Assembly: GCA_009363875.1 (NCBI GenBank)
Contig: CM018680.1
Span: 120,663,027 to 120,727,026 of the forward strand
Source of the DNA: Mikania micrantha
Lineage: Eukaryota; Streptophyta; Magnoliopsida; Asterales; Asteraceae
DNA length: 64,000 nucleotides
Direction of reading: 5' to 3'
Below, one piece after another: positions 10,421-21,147 of the stretch. The notes beneath the pieces were generated by a model. That model was not told the DNA's origin, did no database searches, and saw only the letters and a list, made by a program, of their open reading frames with translations. The position numbers and the translations under genes are program-made. Position 1 is the stretch's first letter, and each line of letters starts with the position of its first letter.

Positions 10421-13400
10421 ATGTCGGGGAGAGGAGCAAATGCCCTAAGACTCAAACGCAAGGCCGAAAAGGCAAGAATCAACATGATGGTTGAACGCAG
10501 ATTCAACCGGATGCTCGCTGAGTACGAGGCAAACAAACAGGCCAGCGAAACGAGTGGCACTAACAACGGTACCAACACTTGCCTAACATGACTAACATAG
10601 TGTAGCTAACACGCACTAACACACGACATTGGTTTCTGAACAACAGGATCGCAAGGCAACAACAACAACAAGGGATGTTCTTTCAAATCCTTCCTGAACT
10701 GCCACCCTCACAAATTCAAGGGAACTGAGGGAGCTGTTGGTATGCTTCGTTGGGTGGAGAAGGCAGAATCTGTGTTCGCCATGTGCGAATGTTCTGAAGA
10801 AAACCGGGTCAAGTATGCAACCGGTACACTGGAGGGACCAGCTCTTACATGGTGGAACACCCATGTTCAAACCTTGGGGTTGGACGGTGCCAACTCCATG
10901 TCATGGACCGACTTCACCCGACTGCTGCATGAGGAATATTGTCCTCGTGATGAGATCCGCAAACTGGAAGCGGAATTCTGGGTACATAAGATGGTGGGAT
11001 CGGAGATCGAGCAATATTGTACTCGATTTCATGAGCTGTGTAAGCTATGCCCGGCTATGGTGACGCCGGAATACAAGAAGATCGAGCAGTTCATCAGTGG
11101 ACTGCCCGAGCAATTCCAAAGCATAGTGATGGCGTCTGACATCACCACCATCCAACCACTGATCAGACTGGCTCATAAACTGACCGATCAAGCTGTAGCG
11201 CAGGGCAAGCTACCAAAACGAGGCGAGCATGTGAAGCCTCAAGAGAGCCAGAAGAGGAAGTGGGAACCCAGCCACCAGCAAGCTCATCAACCCCAACAAC
11301 AACAAAAATCTGCACCAGCCAGAGCTTTCACTGCCACCCAACCCGATGACAAGGGGAAGGGTGTATATCAGGGGAAATACCCATTGTGCAACCGATGTTC
11401 ATACCACCACTCCGGGCAATGCGAACGATACCGTTGCTTGAAGTGCGGAAGACACGGCCATATGGCCAAGGATTGCAGAACAAGATTCCCCATCAACAAC
11501 AACAATCCCAACCACAACCAGAACCAGAATAACAACAACAACCAGAACACTCTTAGAGGGTGTTATGAATGTGGCAAGCCGGGCCACATGAGGAGGGATT
11601 GTCCTCAACTGAAGAAGGCCGGAGGAGGAGCGGCCAAAGGAAGAGCTTTTGTGATTGGCTCGGGAGAAGCCAAGGATGACCCAAATATCGTAACCGGTAC
11701 GTTTCTTTTAAATAATGTCTATGCTAGCATATTATTTGATACCGGTGCCGATAGGAGCTTTATATCTAGTGAGTTTAGCAAATTACTAGATATTACCCCA
11801 ACACCACTAGACTACAAGTATACTGTAGAATTAGCCGACGGCAAGTTGATCGAAACGCAACACATTCTTCGAGGATGCTCTATGACCTTGGCAGGTCACG
11901 AACTTGAGATCGATTTGATGCCGGTAACACTCGGAAGCTTTGATGTGGTCGTTGGAATGGACTGGTTATCTGCTAACCAAGCCGAGATTGTATGCAACGA
12001 GAAAGTTGTACGAGTAACGTTGCAGAACGGTGAACAGATCTCGATTCAGGGGGAACGACGGGGAGTACCTCTGAACATTATGTCGTGTATGAAAGCAAAC
12101 AAGTATCTCCAAAAGGGATACACCGCAATACTAGCTCTCATTGCGGAACAACCAAAGAAAGAGAGGAAGATTGAGGACATCGCCGTAGTCCGCGATTTTC
12201 CCGAAGTATTTCCCGAAGACCTACCTGGACTACCTCCGAAACGACAAGTCGAGTTTCAGATAGACCTCACACCAAGAGCAGCACCAATTGCCAAAGCTCC
12301 ATACCGATTAGCACCAACGGAGATGCAGGAACTGTCTAACCAGTTGCAGGAACTGTTAGACAAGGGATTTATCAGACCAAGCTTCTCACCTTGGGGAGCA
12401 CCGGTCTTGTTCGTAAAGAAGAAAGACGGATCATTCCGTATGTGTATCGACTACAGAGAGCTGAACAAGGTGACGATCAAGAATCGATATCCCTTACCGC
12501 GAATAGACGATCTGTTTGACCAGTTGCAAGGGTCAAGCTACTATTCGAAGATCGATTTAAGATCGGGTTACCACCAACTAAGGATACAGGAAAACGATAT
12601 TCCTAAGACTGCCTTCCGAACTCGATACGGACACTACGAATTTTTGGTTATGCCCTTTGGACTGACCAACGCACCAGCCGTGTTCATGGATCTCATGAAT
12701 AGAGTGTGCAAACCTTACCTTGATAAATTCGTAATAGTGTTCATCGACGACATTCTGATTTACTCAAAGAATCGGGAAGAACATGCTGAGCATTTGAGGC
12801 TAGTCTTAGAACTACTAAAGAAAGAGCAGTTGTACGCAAAGCTTTCAAAATGCGACTTTTGGATTCGCGAAGTCCAATTCCTTGGACACGTGGTTAATGA
12901 GCAGGGAATACACGTAGACCCAGCCAAGATTGAAGCAATTAAGAACTGGGAAGCACCCAAGACTCCGACTGAAATGCGACAATTCCTAGGTCTGGCCGGG
13001 TACTACCGGAGATTTATCGAAGGATTCTCAAAGATTGCCCAATCGTTGACGTCCTTGACACATAAAGATAAGAAATTCGATTGGGGAGACAAACAGGAGG
13101 CTGCATTTAACTTGTTAAAACAGAAACTATGCACTGCACCTATCCTATCCCTACCGGAAGGATGTGATGACTTCGTGGTGTATTGTGACGCCTCGAAACA
13201 AGGACTCGGTTGCGTGCTCATGCAACGCGAGAAAGTGATAGCCTACGCTTCACGACAACTGAAGGTGCATGAGAAGAACTACACGACTCATGATCTTGAG
13301 TTGGGAGCCGTAGTGTTTGCTTTAAAGATCTGGCGACACTACTTGTATGGCACAAAATGCACTATCTTTACCGATCATAAAAGCCTACAACACATCTTCG

Positions 13401-15022
13401 ATCAGAAGGAACTGAACATGAGACAGCGAAGATGGGTCGAACTCATCGGCGATTATGATTGCGCTATCAAGTACCATCCAGGCAAAGCAAACGTAGTGGC
13501 CGACGCACTGAGCCGAAAAGAAACGACAAAACGCGTGCGTGCCCTACAACTCACGATCCATTCTGAACTACCGAATCAAATTCGGGTAGCACAACAGGAA
13601 GCTCTGAAAACTGAAAACCTTACTCTCGAAGCCATGCGTGGCATGGATAAACAAATAAAGGCAAAAGACGACGGAGCTTACTATTTAACGGATCGAATCT
13701 GGATTCGACGCTACGGAGGATTGAGAGAAGTAGTGATGGACGAAGCTCACAAGAGCCAGTATTCCGTACATCCGGGCTCTGACAAGATGTATCACGATTT
13801 GAAGACAACCTATTGGTGGCCAAACATGAAAGCTGAGATAGCAACTTACGTAAGTAAGTGTTTAACGTGCTCAAAAGTCAAAGTTGAGTACCAGAAGCCA
13901 TCAGGGTTACTTCAACAACCGGAATTACCAATGTGGAAATGGGAACAGATTTCCATGGACTTCATCACTAAACTGCCTAAGACGGCAAGTGGATACGATA
14001 CCATCTGGGTTATCGTGGACCGACTAACAAAGTCCGCACACTTCCTACCTATCAAGGAGACTGATAAGCTAGACAAGCTCACACGTATCTACCTGAAGGA
14101 AGTGGTTACTCGACATGGGGTGCCAATCTCAATCATATCTGATCGCGACAGTCGATTCACGTCACATTTCTGGAAGTCTTTGCATAAGGCTTTGGGCACG
14201 AGATTGGACATGAGTACCGCTTACCACCCGCAGACGGACGGGCAAAGTGAGCGAACTATACAAACACTAGAGGACATGCTTCGGGCATGCGTTATTGACT
14301 TTGGAAATAGCTGGGAATCTCATCTACCATTAGTTGAGTTTTCATACAACAACAGCTACCACACAAGCATTCAAGCTGCACCATTCGAGGCACTCTACGG
14401 ACGTAAGTGTCGATCACCCATCTGCTGGGCAGAAGTTGGGGACAGCCAACTGACTGGCCCAGAGCTTGTGCACGAGACGACTGAAAAGATCGTGCAAATA
14501 CGCAAACGAATGGCAGCAGCTCGGGACAGACAGAAAAGCTATGCCGACAAGCGACGCAAACCGTTGGAGTTCCAGGTGGGGGACAGAGTATTACTCAAGG
14601 TCTCGCCCTGGAAAGGTGTCATTCGGTTTGGCAAACGAGGAAAGTTGAACCCTCGTTACATTGGACCTTTCGAGATCACCAAACGAATAGGCCCTGTAGC
14701 CTACGAACTGAACCTGCCAGTTGAGCTGAGCAGTGTACACAACGTATTCCACATCTCGAACCTCAAGAAGTGCCTATCTGATGAAACACTTGTCATTCCT
14801 CTCGAGGAAATACAAATCGACGAACAATTGAACTTCGTTGAGGAACCGGTGGAGATTATGGACCGGGAAACCAAGAAGCTCAAACTCAGCAAGATTTCAA
14901 TAGTGAAAGTGCGATGGAATTCGCGACGAGGACCGGAATTCACGTGGGAACGTGAAGACCAGATGAAACAAAAGTACCCACACCTGTTCGCGGAACAGAC
15001 CAACACTGACAACACAAGTTGA
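10421..15022 (+). CDS. gag-pol polyprotein with chromodomain (E2), probable short intron in gag
   Basis: Encodes the structural and replication proteins of E2. The downstream open frame runs from about 10640 to 15022; counted from the Met at 10742 it has 1426 residues. Seen in order: gag matrix/capsid region; two CCHC knuckles (CLKCGRHGHMAKDC at 232-245, CYECGKPGHMRRDC at 274-287); protease DTGA (Asp 333); reverse transcriptase FIDD (667-670); RNase H (first Asp 816); integrase zinc region (His 1010 onward) and D1073, D1134, E1170 with 35-residue spacing; then a group II chromodomain-like tail (VKVRWNSRRGPEFTWERED). The N-terminus is probably a small exon starting at 10421 (MSGRGANALRLKRKAEKA), with intron 10569-10646 (GT...AG, matching phase); unspliced, that exon ends at TGA 10589-10591. 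No stops or frameshifts elsewhere, so this copy may be functional. Confidence 0.92.
10569..10646 (+). other. Predicted 78 bp intron in E2 gag
   Basis: GT at 10569-10570 and a pyrimidine-poor AG at 10645-10646. Removing it joins the short frame from 10421 to the long frame in phase 1 and bypasses TGA at 10589 and at 10637-10639. Prediction only; no transcript evidence. Confidence 0.6.
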
Positions 15023-15043
15023 ATTTCGGGACGAAATTCTTTC

Positions 15044-15057
15044 TAACATGGGGAGGA
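15044..15057 (+). promoter_or_regulatory. Polypurine tract of E2
   Basis: Purine run 'ggggaggatg' just before the LTR start tgtgacacccc. Confidence 0.8.
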
Positions 15058-18000
15058 TGTGACACCCCGTAATTTCCAGGTCAGCTTTGATTTTATTTAA
15101 ATGTTTATTTAAATACATTATGTACACGTGGCACTAGAATTAGATTTATTTAGTGTGACACGTGGCACGACAGTACGAACACTGGCATACGACAAGATAA
15201 TTCGTGGAATTATCGACAAACAACACACACGTGTCAAAACACACGAACGTTGGTGAACGTCTAACACATTGTGTAGCACAACACTCGAAACTTCACGAAA
15301 CACTGTCACAAGTCAATTATGGCTAATAATTGACCAATAGAGTCCAAACGACGCTCGAATGATGTTTTACAGCCGAGAAACGGGCAAGAATGGGCCAGAA
15401 CAACAAAACAAGCTTATTGGGCTTGAAATTCAGGCCAGGCAGTACGCCTGACCCGAGACGCCCACGATAGGCGATACGCGCGGATGGGAAATTGAGCGCC
15501 CATCCGTTCCATCCCGCGCGTAACGACACATAGTGCACACCCACGTCAGGCGTTACGCCTGACAGCCTAACACGCTAAAATCTTTATAAAACCAAGAAAA
15601 ATCATTTCAAGCCACCCTATTTTATCTTCTCGAGCTCTAGACCACTCAAAGTCGTCTTCCCCACCAGAAAACTCCATTGTTACCCTGTTGAAGCCATCAT
15701 CAAGCTTGTGGAAGCTTAGAGTGGAGATTGGAAGCTTGAAGACCTAAGTTGGAAGCTTGAAACTACCATCACCCTCTCCTTCCTGTCGAAATCAGTAATC
15801 TCAGGAGGTCCAGGAGCTGATTATTCATCAATCTAGTGTTCAAGGATCTCTAGAAGGTAGTTCTATGCTTAAAACTTACTCCCTTCACTCCTACACACAC
15901 ATGCAATGCACAAAACCCACATGCAAGCACCTATAGTGCACATGCACGAATTTTGTTTCTGGGTTTGTTGATAAACCTACTGTATTTGATGATCTAAGGT
16001 GTTTAGATGATGATCTATGATGATCTATGATGATGGGGATGGGTCTTGTTGCTTAAAATGATGATTTGTGATGATATTGATGCATGCATGTATGATCTAA
16101 AACATTTTAGATAATTTTAGTTACATTAGGATGATTCTTGATGATGTTTAAGAGTTTGTGCAAGATTAGATCATGATCTTGATGGTTAAAATGTGTTTAA
16201 TTGGCACACTTGCTATTTTTAGAAACTTTGGGGTTACAAACTAGTGTTATGGATGATATGGTGAACATGCATGTATAAAGGATTGTTTTTAGGATAATAA
16301 CATGATGATTTGGTTTGTTAGAAAGAGATTTTGATGATGTTTGTAGCCATATTTGTCATTATTACTATTTTTAGAAACTTTTCTAGTTGAAATGTTAATA
16401 GATGATGAAACCGGTTATGTTGACATGATTAAATGTTGATAGATGATATATTAGGATGATTTGTGACATAAACATTGGATTAGAAATGCTTAGATGGTTG
16501 TTTTTATGCAAAAACTACAAAGTTACTATTTTTAGTAACTTTATTGTTACAAAAACCGACTTAGGAATATGTTGAATGACTTGAGCATGCTAAATGATTT
16601 ATTATGTTATAATATGATGTTTAGATGCTAAGTTGGATGGTTTCCGATGTCACGTATGCTAAAAATGGAAACTTTCCATTTTAGGAAACTTTTGTGCACT
16701 AACATGTTATAAACGGCATATATGAACTTGTATGATAATGTGCTATGTGTTAACATGACCCCGTAGGACTATTGAACATGCTAGAACCCTAAAACCGTTA
16801 TGCTTTGTGAACTTTCTGAAAATGGAAACTTACTATAAATAGTAAGTTGTCCATAAACGCGACCTACGCGTTGTGCACACGACAAACACCTACACGATTG
16901 CTACACGATTCACAAACCGTCACACGGTTCACCAACGGGTCGTTGACTTGACACGGTCAACTTTGGTCAACACGGTCAAACACGGTCAATGTGGACCAAC
17001 ACGGTCAACACGGTCAAACACGGTCAATGTGGACCAACACGGGCAAACACGGTCATTGTGGACCGACACGGACAAACATGAACAACCAAGGGTTGTTGGA
17101 CACAAACATGAGCACTAACACGAACACTAGCACGGTCACTTACACCAACTCACGTACGGTATACGATATAGGTTGCCGGTGACCGACACGCATTTCGACG
17201 CAGGAGCTTACGCTTACTTATCGCTTTATTCACTAAGGTGAGTTTACGGCCCCTCTTTACCTTTTTCAAATGCTTTTAAATAGGGGGAGAATACTAGTTG
17301 CATCGAGTCAAACATTTATTACTGTACAAACACTATTGTGTATGCTGGTTTATTGGACAAACATTAAGTGTTGAATTCGTTACAAGCCCTCACAAAGTCT
17401 TACCGTTAATGTACGAACAACGTGGTAGGTTTGGATGGATCCATTAGGGAATGACTAACCCCACGGGGCACCATGTTGACTGAGTGTCATAACCCGTGCA
17501 AATTCTGACCTAACTTGCTATGCATACGAGGCATAGCGGAGGCAAGGACAAACAAGTCTAGTTCGGTAGTGACGCACTGACACTTTGGGCCTAGGGCTCG
17601 GTACTAACATTGATGAACAGCATGACACACTTTCTTTACTATATGTATATCAAAACCTGTGAACTCACCAACCATCGTGTTGACACTTGTTTTCAAACTT
17701 GTATTCTCAGGTAACTAGCAGGCTATGGATGCCAGGAATGCACGTAGGGGATCGAGCATAGGATCTGCATGCATTTATCTATGTTTTCATACAAACACTG
17801 TTTATTATGAATATGTATCTTTATCAAACATCGTAGTGTTTAACAACTTTTGATTTCCGCTGCATATGTCAAACATTTGAATATTCCGCTGCTATATGAT
17901 GAAATATTTTTTCCGCTGCAAACTATTTTAATTATGTATGTGTCAAACAATGGATTTGTAAACACATATAGAGGTGTTCTATATGACCTTGAGCTGTGAT

Positions 18001-18059
18001 TCTGGACACGTCACATCCACGTGGACTGACACCACGAGTGGGAAATTGGGGGTGTGACA
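15058..18059 (+). repeat. 3' LTR of E2 (3002 bp)
   Basis: Starts tgtgacaccccg after the purine tract and ends ggtgtgaca. A TATA-like box (tataaa, 15585-15590) followed by a pyrimidine-rich leader suggests the transcription start lies near 15615. Internal array at 16938-17074. Its right end abuts non-repeat flank at 18060. Confidence 0.94.
15585..15590 (+). promoter_or_regulatory. TATA-like box in the E2 LTR
   Basis: tctttataaaacc context, AT-rich in an otherwise GC-rich stretch. Presumed Pol II promoter of E2; start site is inferred. Confidence 0.5.
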
Positions 18060-19230
18060 ATTTTGCACTTGGTGTTTTTAAACTACATAATTTTACATAA
18101 GGGCATTTTACGGTGTTTTCTATGTGTATTTGCTGAATAAAAATACAGCATGTATTTTAAAGATAAAACACCATAAAACATTGTTATTCGAAGAAAATTG
18201 TAAACTTAAGAAAAACCATATAGAAAAACACCATAAAACATCATTTTTCTTTTTGTTTATTCATTAAAAAACACTATAAAACAAGTAATTTTATGAACAT
18301 CAAAAAAACCATAAAATGTTTAGTTTTCATGCACCTACGATAAAACACCAAAATTCGCAAAACACCACGTTGATTTACAAAATAAAACGAATGTATGTAT
18401 TCAACAACATGTACATTTGCTGAATGAAAACACCATGTGTATTTCCAAGATAAAAACACCATAAAATATTGTTATCTGAGAAAAATTTAGAAGTGGCGTA
18501 AAATAAACACCATAAAACATTTGTTAACATTTTTGTTTATTTAGTGAAAAACATCAAAGTGTTTTATGAGCATTCAAAAAAACACCTTAAACGCTAAGTT
18601 TCATTAACCTACGAAAAAACACCATAAAAAACCAGTTTCTTAAAACATATCAAAAACGCCATAAAATGTTCTGTGGTGTTTTATGTTCTGCTAGTAGTGT
18701 TTCAAAAACGCCATAAAAATGCAAGTTTTATGAACATCTAGTTTTGTTAATTTTTTTAAACAATTAATATTATACTTGTTATAAAGATAAAGAAATGCTC
18801 GATTTTATGGTGTAACTTTTTTAAAAAAATAATAACGTATAAAAAAGTTATGAACGTTTAAAAAAGATGGAGGAAAATGCATGTGACTTGCATGTGTAGA
18901 TTTTTTGCTAGATCTTCCCATTCTACCCCTACTGATGGTTTTAACTTATAATTAATTACGAAAATACCCCCAGATTAATCTCAACCACAAAACAAATTGA
19001 TCTAATGGTTGAGATCCCTTCTCACACTTCTCATGGTTTCTAGACTTTCTAGCCAAACCTTATACTAAGTATGTAACCCCGTGAAATACACCGGATTATA
19101 ACATAGTATAATACAATAATTAAGAGAAAATTTAGGTATTAACTAAAAGGAAAAATGGTGTAGAATATTTATAGGTGGAGAAGACTATTGTACGGTTGAC
19201 GGGATCTGGCTTGTGGTGGCCACACTCTTC
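18060..19230. repeat. AT-rich repeat block with 'acaccataaaaca' motif
   Basis: The motif acaccataaaaca and close variants recur more than ten times between about 18160 and 18720. Two diverged direct copies about 287 bp apart are visible, one starting near 18124 (tgctgaataaaaatacagc) and one near 18411 (tgctgaatgaaaacaccat), each followed by the same order of motifs. No coding sequence. Type of element unknown; its right limit is unclear. Confidence 0.55.
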
Positions 19231-19734
19231 ATATACCTTTCTGTTCTTGAGGATCTCCATCATCAACCAACACAATTATTCCCGTCAAAAAAGGTAAACG
19301 ATTGGAAACTGAGATTAGCATGAGATTTGGCTGTTCTGTTCCTCGTCTGAATTTAGTTAGGGTTTCTGATTGTGTTCTTTTCCCCGATTGTTATATTGGA
19401 TTTGAATTTTCTAGTTTAAAATTTGAATCCTTTGGATTACTCCTCCAATTTCAAGCACTCAGGCCAATCTTGCTTAATCATGCACAGAATTCCAACTTCT
19501 TTAGCTGCTTATCACTCTACTTAAGCAAATATAACCAACTTATTTACACTACGAATTTTCCAGACTCTCAAAAACTTATAATTTACATTTTAAACAAAAA
19601 TAACAACTGGAACATTTTATGCCTATTATACTGAGTGTTAAGTTTGAGGACAACGGGTCATTTGACACGAAATGGCACTATATTTTATTGATTTATAGTT
19701 TCAGAAAATGGGCACTAGTTCTAGCATACCTTCA

Positions 19735-20060
19735 ATCATAGTTGTTGAAGGCACACTCAAGGCATAAAAGCTGAGCCTTGAGCTTAGGCGCAAGGTGCTT
19801 AAAAATTGAGGGCCCGGCCATTTTTTGGGGGTATGGACATGTTTTATGCTGGTTCCAGTCCATTTTCAAAGTTTCAAACAAATTGAATTTGCCAAAGTTT
19901 AACGAAATATAGAAGATTTGACCAGATTGTTGGCAGAATCTGGCTGGAATTTTGCTGAAACCCTGCCTGAGGTCCTAGATGGCCACAAGACATCTTCCCT
20001 GCCCCTTGCTTAGACTGAGAGCCTAGTCGCATACCCAGAGGGTTTTTGACAAAATAGCCT
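19735..20060. repeat. Probable transposon remnant
   Basis: Contains 'aaggcacactcaaggcataaaagctgag'-like stretches of AAGGC/GCCTT subrepeats typical of degraded plant hAT-type non-autonomous elements. I could not find clean termini or a target duplication. Confidence 0.35.
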
Positions 20061-20245
20061 TCAATGCTAGATTAACTATATATAAATACTTGCGAATTTT
20101 TTTTGGATAGATGCTACTTTATTTTTATTTTCCTTAAAATTAAATTAGTTGTTCTTGAAATGCCTGGTATGTTTTCCAGTTGCACTGAACATTTTGTGCT
20201 ATGGTAACATCTGGATAAAACACAAAATTATTTTTGGGTATATAG

Positions 20246-20703
20246 CAGTGTTGTAAAAATCGGCCAAGGCGTTAGGCGCCCTCCAACCTTGTCGATTTTG
20301 CCCTAAACAGCCTAGGCGGCCTTTTTTTAACTTCTTTCGAGTAAAAAGGACCCTGATCAATGATTATTTGAGACATTTCTCAACCCAAAATCATTAATAT
20401 GTCTCTAAAACATCAAATCTAACATCTGAAACATCAAATATAGCCACTAAACATTGAAATCTATCTCTAAACTTTGAAATTAGTGTTTAAGTTTGAACTT
20501 TGAAGTACTTGACTTAGTATGTTTAAGTTTATTTTTTAAATTATTTGAATTATTATATTAAATTATTGATATTGATGTGTGTATATAGTATATATTTGTA
20601 AAATTACATATAAAAATTACATTCCGCCTACTCGCCTAGTGCCGATTAATCCCTAGGTGGTACCTCACCACCAGACTAGCGCCTAGCGACTTCTACAACC
20701 ATG
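20246..20703. mobile_element. hAT-type MITE (458 bp) upstream of PKP4-like coding region
   Basis: Bounded by an exact 8 bp duplication gtatatag (20238-20245 and 20704-20711). Imperfect terminal inverted repeats: cagtgttgtaaaaatcg at the left, and catggttgtagaagtcg read inward from the right. Interior has GGCG/CGCC-rich subterminal repeats (ggcgttaggcgcc, cgcctagtgcc). No coding capacity. The 8 bp duplication and repeat style point to the hAT superfamily. Confidence 0.88.
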
Positions 20704-21147
20704 GTATATAGAACAAACAGGAATTCATCTGGCTTTGTGAGTGTGAAAATGTCACCTTTGATGTAAAGATGAATATGCTAAACACTGAATTCATAAATTT
20801 CAATAGGATTAAAACTCTTTGAGAAGATTCGTACATCTCACAATTCAGTTGTGTCTACTGGATCCTAATATACCACTGATTTTTTTGAAACTTTTAAACT
20901 AAAGGTACATCAATGCCAATGTCCTGCCCATTTTTCTCATTTTACCCGATCACAATTTTTTCTTCCCTTCTCTGTTGCTAGTTTACTGTACATAGTGTTC
21001 TTCTGTATGAACATGATGTCCATATGAAGGCCTTTTGGAAGATGTGCACAACCTTCTTAATTTGTAACATAGGTCTTAAATGATAACCTCGTTTACTGTT
21101 ATCAACAGGTTGGAAACTTGTCCTGTTGTTAAAACATTATCTTGTAG

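Larger units (their letters stand above)
7015..18059 (+). mobile_element. Near-intact Tekay-type chromovirus (E2), left end split by E1
   Basis: Ty3/gypsy element with a partial 5' LTR (7015-9226), primer site, an extra ORF (9383-10132), gag-pol with chromodomain (10421-15022), purine tract and complete 3' LTR (15058-18059). The comparable LTR parts differ by about 5 substitutions and one 1 bp indel in 2212 bp, so insertion is recent. The pol frame has no stop or shift. The first part of its 5' LTR (equivalent to 15058-15848) is displaced beyond the left window edge by E1. Its left target duplication is out of view; the right flank starts attttgcac. Confidence 0.93.
19220..21147 (+). promoter_or_regulatory. 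Upstream region and probable leader intron of the PKP4-like gene
   Basis: Between the E2 flank and the first coding exon. A possible non-coding exon ends at 19293, where aaaaaag/gtaaacg looks like a donor; an acceptor could be at 21110 (caacag) or just before the ATG (ttgtag). If so, the intron holds the repeat at about 19735-20060 and the hAT MITE at 20246-20703. The open frame at 19302-19634 has no visible domain and probably lies in this intron. Confidence 0.4.

Noticed and set aside
19302..19634. 110-codon open frame upstream of the PKP4-like gene
   Set aside because: No domain or homologous pattern, AT-rich codon use, and it lies where a leader intron is expected.
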